Under the pieces are notes generated by a model. That model ran no database searches. It worked only from the letters and a program-made list of their open reading frames with translations, and had not been told where the DNA came from. From Tetrastigma voinierianum (lineage: Eukaryota > Streptophyta > Magnoliopsida > Vitales > Vitaceae), in NCBI GenBank assembly GCA_016808115.1, contig JAEQBH010000027.1:1-64000 (forward strand): a stretch of DNA of 64,000 nucleotides, written 5' to 3'. Shown piece after piece: positions 54,841-64,000 of this stretch. Position numbers and translations under genes: made by a program. The first letter of the stretch is position 1, and each line of letters opens with the position of its first letter.

Positions 54841-55600
54841 ACATCGTCTGGGTCATGGGGTAGAGGAGCATTTACCCTTAGTGGAATTCGCCTACAGCAA
54901 CAGTTATCAGGTGAGTATACAAATGACACCATATGAGGCATTGTATGGGAGGCGTATAATTCTGGTTATGTTGGGCCCGAGGTGGAAGAGGCTGCATCAC
55001 GGGTCGATTTGATTAGAGACACCTCAGGGTGAGCTTGATCGGCCGGCGTCTTCTCCTGGTACCGAGCGACGAAGAGCTATACGAGATGTCTGACATGACC
55101 CTTGAGAGTTCGAGGTTGGGATCACTTTTCTTGAAGTGATGCCTAAGAGAGGAATGGTCGAGGTTCAGCGGCGTGGGAAGCTATCGTAGGATTCATTGGG
55201 CCTTTCGAGATGCTCGAGAGGATGGCGTTAATGGCATACGGTTTGCTTTCTTTGCCCGGTATGGTGTCCATGAATTTCACGTCTCCATGCTCGGGTATAC
55301 GCGAGATCCGGCTCATGTGGTGGATCGAGGGCAGTTGGGGATTGGCAATGATGGGACCTTTGAGGAGAGACGGTGTGCATTTTGGATAGCCTTGATCGGG
55401 TTTGCAGCGCAAGGCCAGTGAGCTATTGAGGGTGCTATGGCGGCACTATGAGTGGAGTCAACGTGGGAACGAGGGGATTGTGATGCGGGCCACCTATCCC
55501 TCTTGTTTAGGGATGAAGGTACGTGGTTTAGTCGAATTTACATGCATGTTATAGTGCACGTTGCATATGCATGTGAGTGTTTTGATTGTCCAGAATTTCG
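54841..55600 (+). pseudogene. Integrase C-terminal and chromodomain-like remnant
   Basis: VEFAYSNSYQ and MTPYEALYG lie at 54881-54953. Then come MPKRGMV (55139), FIGPFEMLERMA (55188-55225) and GVHEFHVSMLGYTRDPAHVV (55263-55322). The chromodomain-like tail is RVLWRHYEWSQRG and MRATYP (55420-55500). These match 21780-22440. Three frame changes and several stops occur. The integrase catalytic core upstream is absent. Confidence 0.83.
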
Positions 55601-55616
55601 GGACGAAATTCCTTTT

Positions 55617-55629
55617 AAGGAGGGGAGAA
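55617..55629 (+). other. Polypurine tract before LTR B
   Basis: AAGGAGGGGAGAA directly precedes TGTAAGACCCG. Confidence 0.85.
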
Positions 55630-57646
55630 TGTAAGACCCGATAAATTCCAATTTCTGGAAAGAGGGCAAAAATCGTAATTTCGATTACAAAATTGTAATT
55701 TCGGTTAAAAATCCAAAATTTATTCTCTAGATCTCGGATAACAAAACGGATTTCACCATTGGAATCGTCTCGCGAAATCTAGCTAGCACGTCGAATTTCG
55801 TCGAATTCGGGGATAGTCGAAATTTGCACGTTTTTCAAGGCATCGCGTTTGGTCTTAGTAAAACGATGATGACAAAATCACATATAACATGTACTCATGT
55901 GCCATAAGTGGCATAGAGTAGAAATGATGGAAATGGGCAATGAGATAGTGCAGAGTGTAATGGGAAAAGAAGGGACGTAAATGTCATTTTGGAATGTAAA
56001 TGATAATAAGACAAAATTGTGAATAGTGCTTGTCTTACGCAAATTGGACCAAAAGACCAAAAGGTGGGAGAGGAGAAAATAGGATCACGATGGCGATGGA
56101 GTTTTGAGTTAGAGAAGGCTTTCTCTCTAGATTTGTAGGTGATCAGGCCGAGTAGTTTGTCGAGGACAAGGAAAGTAGGCTCTGCGCGGTGGGGCCTGCG
56201 GCGGTGGGCTGCGGTTTTGAGTTTTCAACAAACTCCGTGAGGTAGGGGTTTCTTCCTACTTGGGTTTTACACTTTGTTTAAGTGTATTTACAATGTTTGA
56301 GTTGAATGAGGCCGTTAGGGGCCGTTTGATCGGTTCCAAGCGTTAGGGGCCGTTTGATCGGTTCCAAAGCTTGGAACCGAGGTGGGAAATTTTATAAACC
56401 CATGTGGACGATCTGTATTCGTCGCAGTATTACAGGTTGCTAGTTTGTGCGTTTGTGTGTTAAATCATGTATTGGTTTGTATGAGGCCGAAAATGGCCGT
56501 GAAATTCAGGTTCACAAAGTGAACCGATGATTGGTGATTTGTTGGGAACAAAAAACCGAGTGTTTTATTGTTATAGGAATAGTGTTCACAAAATAATGTT
56601 TGTGTGAAAATGTGCTTGGTTGAATAATTCAAATCGAATTGCTCGTGTTTGATGATTAGCCCAAGTGAGCTAATTTTTGGTGTAATGAATTGTGAAATTA
56701 CATGACATGTTTGTGTGATTTAAATTATGTGAATATATTCATGATTATATTAGCATGTGTTATATAATTATATTGGAATTGGCATCATGTATTCCATATG
56801 CACTGGGGCATCCTAGAGCGATAAGAGTGAGTTCATGAGATGGTTCATTGAGAGTGGTTTCGAAGGGTTGACTAATAATAATAAATATCGGAGTCGGTCC
56901 ATTACTTATATCGGAGGGTAGTCCATACAAAATATCAATCGTCGGAGTCGGTCCAATTAATATATCTTGGAGGGTAGTCCATTAAATATAACATCAGTCG
57001 GTCCACTACTTATATCGGTAGTCACAAATAATAACAAACATTTTGTTTATAAAATAATGTTTCTCATACATGACTTAAGCAAGTGTGAGAGAGTCGGTGA
57101 GGACTCGGGGTATGAGTTGATAAGTTAGACATTCAAGTAGGATCATGCATTTGCTTGAATGTTTGTTTTTTTTAGAGCATTGCATATGCATAGGTGAAGT
57201 AAGCCCATTTATGGTATTCTCTATTGAGGGATTAGCTAAGCCACTGTCGAGGAAGCATATTTTTCAGGTACAGGGAGCGCACTAGGAGACGGCTCATCCT
57301 AGAGGCGGAGTTTGTGAAGAAGTCGGGTTGTGGCTTGGATGATTTTAAACATGTATTAGAACTCTATAAGTTTGATATATGTTGTATAAGAATAATTTAT
57401 TAACTCTTGCTGGCTTATGGCGAGATAGTTGGTATGTGATGAGTATTGATTTATGGACCCAGGAAGTAGTTTTATTCATATATGTATCATGTGATTGATG
57501 TTAGGACGGGTGATGTATTTGGGTAGAGCTCCGTACAAGGGACTACGCGATTTTGCAAATGAGAGATGTCGGGTTACTGACATTCCACGGAGTAAATACG
57601 TGGGTTGACGGGTAGTTAATGGACTCCCGGGTTTTGGGGCGTCACA
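55630..57646 (+). repeat. 3' LTR, family B, 2.02 kb
   Basis: It runs TGTAAGACCCG to TTGGGGCGTCACA, followed at once by satellite DNA. It is a good reference copy for family B. It contains a small duplication at 56318-56370 (GGGGCCGTTTGATCGGTTCC twice) and the minisatellite at 56870-57030. Confidence 0.9.
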
Positions 57647-58685
57647 GAATGATAAATCCGTCACAAATTTTGTGAAGAGATAAAGTGTCACAAATTTGTG
57701 GCGAAACACAGATTCCGTCACAATTTTGTAAACCTGATTTATGTCATTTATGACATATATCTATTAAAAAATTATTTTTTACATTTTAATTTGTATTATA
57801 CACAATTTCAAAATATTCACAATATTTGAAAATATTATAAACTATTTTAATTTTATTATTAATATATATTTGTGCTATATTGTACAATTTAATTTTAAAA
57901 TTTTTAGATATGATATTTTAATATTTTAAATTGTATAAATAATTTTCTGTATATACTCATAAATATAATAAGTATCGAAATAAATATTATACATCAGGGC
58001 TACGATCACAATATTTGACATTATAAAATTGTTGATTTTGAAAATAATTTTGTATTTTAACTTAGTTGGGAGCATAGCTAATTGATACAGCATGTCCCAA
58101 ACTGTATTTTTTTTAAATCGACTCGATTGTGTTCATTAAACCGCAGACGATTCGTATAAGTTGTTGAATAATCTTGGCATTCTTAATAGTTTTGATGAAT
58201 ATTTTTTATTTATGAATATTAGAAGAAGTATATATCTGATTAATTTCAAATGTAAAAATGAATTTTTTTTTAATAGTCATCTGTCACAAGTCGGTCACAA
58301 AATAGTGACGGAATGATAAATCCGTCACAAATTTTGTAACCAGAGAATGAAATTAAATCGCTTAAAATTTGTGTGAGAAATGAAACTTCTGTCTGATCAC
58401 GATTTTGTGACGATTTGTGACATATATCTATTAAAAAAATTACCTTTTAATTTGTATTATACACAATTTCAAAATATTTACAATATTTGAAAATATTATA
58501 AACTTCTTGAAATTTATTATTAATATATGTTGTGCTATATTGTACAATTTAATTTTTAATTTTTAAAAGTTGTGATATTTTAATATTTTAAATTGTATAT
58601 ATAATTTTGCACTGCTACATACTCATAAAAAATAATAAGTATCAAAATAAATAATATACATTAGGCTACGATGTTACAATATTTG
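57647..58685 (+). repeat. ~650-bp satellite array, block 3
   Basis: It resumes in mid-monomer at GAATGATAAATCCG, a different monomer phase from where the left array stopped at 10074. An anchor lies at 58157, and palindromic GTCACAAA/TTTGTGAC runs at about 57660-57740 and 58285-58420. It is interrupted after ATTTG at 58685. Confidence 0.92.
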
Positions 58686-60631
58686 TGTGACGCCCCAAAT
58701 CAGGGAATTAAGTTGACTGCAAAGATCAACCTGGAAACACTCGTGATGAATGTCGTTGACGAGCATTTCTCCTGTCAGTGAGTCTCCTTTGTACGCGGGT
58801 AGCTCTGGGATACATAACATGCATCTTATGTCCCGTATCAATCACATGAGTAAAAAGCGACCTTTGCAGGCGCATAATAATACTCATCACAATATTTATA
58901 TCAAATATATCCAATAGTTTGAAGTTAATAATGACTCTTATCTAACCTATATTAAAATTTTAGAATTCTAATACATGTATACATAATGACAACCAAAGCC
59001 ACAACCCGGCTTTCTTCTCAAACCCGGCCTCTAGGACGAGCCGTCTCCTTGTACGCTCCATGTACCTGAAAAATATGTTCCCTCGACAGGGTGAGCTAAT
59101 GCTCGATGAAGTGAATCACCTAAATGAGGTACACTCTCGGCTAGAAGTGCATATCACGTGCTCCCGATGTAAACAAACATTCAAGTAAATGCGTGATCCT
59201 ACTTGAATGTCATTCTATCAACTGTATCCAGTCCTCACCGACTCCTCACTTACCTAAGCCACGTATGAGAAACATTATTTTTAACAAAGATGTTTGTTTT
59301 ATTTATGGACAACCCTCGATATAAGTATTGGACCGACTTCAATGTTATATTTAGTAGACTCTGCTCCAATGTATATGATTGGGCTATTTCAGAAACGATT
59401 GATGTTTTATGGACTACCCTCAGATAATTACTTATTATTTGGTCAACCCTCAGAAACCATTATCTCAGGAATGCCTCATGCACTCACTCCTATTGTTTTA
59501 GGGTGCCCCAATGCATATGGAATGTGATGTCATTCAAATACAATTATATAACACGTATAAATATATAATAATGCATATATTCATATAATTTAAATCACAC
59601 AAACATGTCATGTAATTTCACAATTCATTACACCAAAAATTAGCTCACTTGAGCTAATTATCAAACACGAACAATTCAACGAATTACTCAAACCAAACAC
59701 ATTATTTCACAAAATGTTTTTGTGAACACTATTCTATGAGCAGGTGAAACCCTCGGTTTCTTGTTCCCGATAAATCACCGATCATGAGTTCACTTTGTGA
59801 GCACAGTTTCCACAGCCATTTAAACCTTATACAAACAACACATGATTTATAGCATAAATTTATGAAATAAATACCCAAACGACCCCTCCGTCCACACCGG
59901 TCGGTGGGTATCCAATGGCTAAAATTTCTAACAATTCGGTCCCAGTTTTGGGGCCAGGTCAACAATCAGTTAAACCCTCGAGCCAATGAGAGCGTATAAA
60001 ATACTTAAATAAAGTGTGAGCAAGTAGGATAAAACTCTACCTCCATGATTTGTCAAAGCTCCTTAAAGCCGAACCCCGGCGTAGGCCTCTTCGCGATAAA
60101 CGACTTTCATGCTTGTCACGAAGAATTCTGACGGTCGGATTTACCGAAAATTTAGAGAGAAGTTGTTCTTTCTCTAAAAGAAAACTAAAAAAAATGGCTA
60201 CTGCATCAATTTGTCTTCCAGCACGTTTTGGGTTCTCATTTTGGTGGGGATCAACCTTTGTATTACATTTTGTCTTTAATGTCATTTAAGAATTTAAATA
60301 ATGGCCATTATGTCCCTAAGAACTGGATTTTGACATTTGCGGCTATCTCGGCGTTAGTTTCCATCATCTCTCTATTCAGGTAATTTGTATAACATGTGTA
60401 CATGTTATATGTGATTTTTGTCACATCTCAAGTCGTTTTTCGGCATCCGAAACTCGATGCCTCGCTCTGTAAATTAGACGTCTCGAAGTCGTGAAATTCG
60501 GTAGCCTAGATTTAGTAAGGCTTGATTCAACGGTGAAATCCGTTTCGCCATCAAGAGATCTAGAGAATAGAATTTCAAATTTTCCTTGATACGATTTATC
60601 CTTTCGAAATTATAATTTCTCGGGTCTAACA
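58686..60631 (-). repeat. Solo LTR, family B, reversed, with ATTTG target duplication
   Basis: On the + strand it runs TGTGACGCCCC to CGGGTCTAACA; on the minus strand TGTTAGACCCGAG to GGGGCGTCACA. ATTTG flanks it at 58681-58685 and 60632-60636, and the satellite sequence reads straight through when it is removed (GATGTTACAAT-ATTTG-ACATTATAAAA). The length is 1946 bp. Open stretches inside, such as 59294-59527, are LTR and minisatellite sequence, not genes. Confidence 0.93.
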
Positions 60632-63600
60632 ATTTGACATTATAAAAATTTGTGATTTTTGAAAATAATTTTTTATTTTAACTGCCGTTGGGGCATAACT
60701 AATTGATGCAACATATCAAACTATATTTTCGAAATCGGCTCGATTGTGTTCATTAAAACAGGAACGATTCGTATAAGTTGTTGAATAATCTTGGCCTTCT
60801 TAATAGTTTCAATGAATATTTTTTGATTTATGAATATTTTGAAAAAGTATATAATACAATTAATTTCAAATGTAAAAATGAATTTTTTTAATAATTAAAT
60901 ACCATGTAAGTCGATCTTAAATCGGTCACAAAATAGTGACGGAAAGATAAATCGGTCATAAATTTTGTGATGGAATGAGAATTCCGTCACAAATTTGTGA
61001 GCGAAAACTAATTCTGTCACAATTTTTGTGGCGATTTATGTTTCGATTTGTGACATATATCTATTTAAAAAATTATTTTTTACATTTTAATTTGTATTAT
61101 ACAAAATTTCAAAATATTCTAATGTTTGAAAATATTATAAACTATTTGAAATTTTATTATTAATATATGTTGTATATTATTTAAAATTTAATTTTTAAAT
61201 TTTAAATTTGTGAAATTTTAATATTTTAAATTGTATAAATAATTTACTTTACATTGCTACATACTCATAAAATATAATAAGTATCAAAATAAATAATATA
61301 CATCAGGTTAAGATGTTACAATACTTGACATTATAAAAATTTGTGATTTTTGAAAATTATTTTTTTAACCACCGTTGGGGCATAGCTAATTGATGTAACA
61401 TGTCAAACTATATTTTCGAAATCTGACTCGGTGTGTTCATTAAAGTCTGAATGATTCGTATAGTTGTTGATGTCTTATTATTCCTTAAATAGTTTAGTGA
61501 ATATTTTTATTATAGGAATATTATGAAAATGTATATAAATACAATTAATTTCAAATGTAAAAATAATTTTTTTAATAGTCATTTGTCTAAGTGAGTCTAA
61601 ATCGGTTACAAAATATTGACGAATGATAAATCCGTCCTGAAATTTTTGAAATGAGAGTCCGTCACAAATTTATCGACGGAAACACAATTCGTCCACTGTT
61701 TTGATCGATTGTATTTATCGTAAATTATTTTTACATTTAATTTATTATTATACACATTTTTAAAATATTCTAATATTTGAAATATTGTAACTATTTAAAT
61801 TTTATTTTAATATATGTTGTGCTATATAGTACAATTTAATTTTAATTTTAAAATTTGTGATATTTTAATATTTTAAATTATATATAATTTGCCTTTGCTA
61901 CATGCTCATAAAAATAATAAGTATCAAAATAAATAATATACATCGAGCTACGATGTTACAATATCGACATTATAAAAATTTGTGATTTACGAAAATAATT
62001 TTATTTTAGCGCCGTTGGGCATAGCTAATTGATGCAACATGTCAAACTATATTTTCGAAATCGACTCGATTGTGTTCATTAAAGCAAGAACGATTCATAT
62101 AAGTTATTGAATAATCTTGACCTTTTTAATAGTTTTGATGAATATTTTTTGATTTATGAATATTTTGAAAAAGTATATAATACAATTAATTTCAAATGTA
62201 AAAATGAATTTTTTTTTAATAGTCATTTAATCTGAGTAGTCTACAAAATCGGTCATAAAATAGTGACGAAATTATAGATCCGTCACAAATTTTTATGGCC
62301 CGAATGAAGTCCGTCACAGTGTGAGCAGTTTGTGTGGATATCAATAAAAAAATTATTTTTGCATTTTAATTTGTATTATACAAAATTTCAAAATATTCTA
62401 ATATTTGAAAATATTATAAACTATTTAAATTTTATTTTTTTGTATATGTTGTGCTATATTGTACAATTTAATTTTTTAATTTTTAAAAAATTGTGATATT
62501 TTAATATTTTAAATTGTATATATATTTCCCTGCTACATACTCATAAAAATAATAAGTATCCATCAAATATCTCACATGAACACTGATATTTTAATATCGA
62601 CATTATAAAAATTTGTGATTTTGAAAATAATTTTTATTTAGCAGTTGTTGGGGCATAGCTAATTGATGCAATATGTCAAACTATATTTTCGAAATCGACT
62701 TGATTGTGTTCATTAAAGCACGAACGATTCGTATAAGTTGTTGAATAATCTTGGCATTCTTAATAGTTTTGATGAATATTTTTTGATTTATGAATGTTCA
62801 CGAAAAAGTATATAATACAATTAATTTCGATAAAATAGATTTTTGTTAAGTCATCACATGTCTAGTCGTTCACAAATTGGTCACAAAATAGTGACGGAAT
62901 GATAAATCCGTCACAAGTTTTGTGGCGAAATGAGAATTCCTTCACAAATTTGTGACGGAAACACAATTCCGTCACAAATTTGTGATCGTGTGAATATTAA
63001 AATTATTTAAATTTTAATTTTATTATACACAATTTCAAAAAATATTCTATTATTTGAAAATATTACATAAACTATTTAAGATTTTATTTTTAATATATGT
63101 TGTGCTATATTGTACAATTTAATTTTAATTTTAAAATTTGTGATATTTTAATATTTTAAATTTTATATATAATTTTCTGCTTTACCATACTCATAAAAAT
63201 ATGAAATATCAAAATAAAATAATATACATCGGGCTATGATGTTCTGATATACGACATTATAAAAATTGTGATTTTGAAAATAAATTTTTTATTTTTAATG
63301 CATTTGTTGGGGCATAATGATTGATGCAACATGTCAAACTATATTTTGAAATGCGACTCGATTGTATTGTTCATTAAAAGCGAGAGCGGTCGTATAAGTT
63401 GTTGAATAATCTTGGTTTTCTTAATAGTTTTGATGAATATTTTTTGATTTATGAATATTTTGAAAAAGTATATAATACAATTAATTTCAAATATAAAAAT
63501 GAATTTTTTTTAATAGTTGTGTCTCTGAAGTCGGTCACGAATCGATACAAAATGGTGGCCGGTTTTGTGACGTTGTAAACCAGATATCCATTAAAAATTA

Positions 63601-64000
63601 TTTTTATCTTAATTTGTATTATACACAATTTCAAAATATTCTAATATTCAGAAAATATTATAAATTATTTGAAATTTTATTAATATATGTTGTGTGCTAT
63701 ATTGTACAATTTAATTTTTAATTTTTAAAATTTGTGATATTTTAATATTTTTAAATTGTATATATAATTTTACCTTTGCTACATACTCATAAAAATAATA
63801 AGTATAAAAATAAATAATATACATTGAGGCTACGATATTTACAATATTGTTTATTATAAAATTTGTGAAGATTTGTTAAATAATTTTTTATTTTAGTCGT
63901 TCAGGGCATAACAATTGATGCAGCATGTCCAAACTATATTTTCGAAATCCCAACTACGGTGTGTTCATTAAAGCAAGAGCGATTCGTATAAGTTGTTGAA
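60632..64000 (+). repeat. ~650-bp satellite array, block 4
   Basis: This is an uninterrupted array to the window's end. Anchors (TAAGTTGTTGAATAATC or variants) lie near 60774, 61460, 62100, 62734, 63395 and 63989, with spacings of about 686, 640, 634, 661 and 594 bp. Palindromic GTCACAAA/TTTGTGAC stretches lie at 60920-61040, 61600-61700, 62240-62330, 62870-62990 and 63530-63570, of varying completeness. No gene is seen. Confidence 0.93.

Larger units (their letters stand above)
50361..57646 (+). mobile_element. Scrambled Tekay/Del-like chromoviral element
   Basis: Order seen: primer site, leader with a GC-rich island, gag start, protease end, reverse transcriptase with an FVDD box, a misplaced gag fragment, an unrecognised ~1.1 kb, integrase C-terminus with a chromodomain-like tail, polypurine tract and a 2.0 kb LTR B. 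Most of gag, RNase H and the integrase core are missing. It is clearly a dead, rearranged copy. Its 3' LTR abuts satellite DNA at 57647. Confidence 0.82.

Noticed and set aside
59294..59527. 77-codon open frame that looks gene-like
   Set aside because: It lies within the reversed solo LTR B and covers its minisatellite; the same sequence in other copies is not open.

Overview
This window is plant nuclear heterochromatin. I found no intact host gene, no rRNA or tRNA gene and no CRISPR array. The plant assignment rests on the retroelement lineages: chromodomain-bearing Ty3/gypsy (Tekay/Del-like) with initiator-tRNA-Met type primer sites, and a Tat/Athila-like Ty3/gypsy with a tRNA-Asp type primer site. 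Every coding stretch is a frameshifted retrotransposon pseudogene. Species cannot be told from the sequence.

The base layer is an AT-rich tandem satellite with a monomer of about 590-690 bp (typically 640-670), seen at 5559-6619, 8657-10074, 57647-58685 and 60632-64000. Retroelements are nested inside it. Two solo LTRs sit in the satellite with 5-bp target duplications: 6620-8656 (+, GATAT) and 58686-60631 (-, ATTTG). The window opens in the 3' half of a Tekay-like element (RNase H, integrase and chromodomain remnants, then a 3.57 kb LTR ending at 5558).

From 10075 to 57646 the satellite is broken by a 47.6 kb pile of elements. In order: a minus-strand LTR (10075-12182 and 20100-20415) split by a minus-strand, non-coding LTR element (12183-20099); LTR tails arranged head to head (20416-21265); an integrase/chromodomain fragment and an LTR whose first ~360 bp is present three times (21266-25296); a partial LTR (25297-26376); a second head-to-head LTR palindrome (26377-27844); a gag-only chromoviral element (27845-35224) that carries in its leader a small complete gag-bearing element (28217-31968); a near-complete 14 kb Tat/Athila-like element (35225-49181); LTR tails (49182-50360); and a scrambled chromoviral element (50361-57646) with a GC-rich island in its leader.

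The parts act together only as retroelement parts: LTR promoter and terminator, primer-binding site, gag, protease, reverse transcriptase, RNase H, integrase, polypurine tract, LTR. None of the reading frames could make a full polyprotein. The most unusual structures are the satellite with its stacked GTCACAAA/TTTGTGAC palindromes, the array of about 20 GTCGCGAC palindromes just upstream of the TATA box in the Tat/Athila-like LTRs, the two LTR head-to-head palindromes, and the GC-rich island at 51430-51770.
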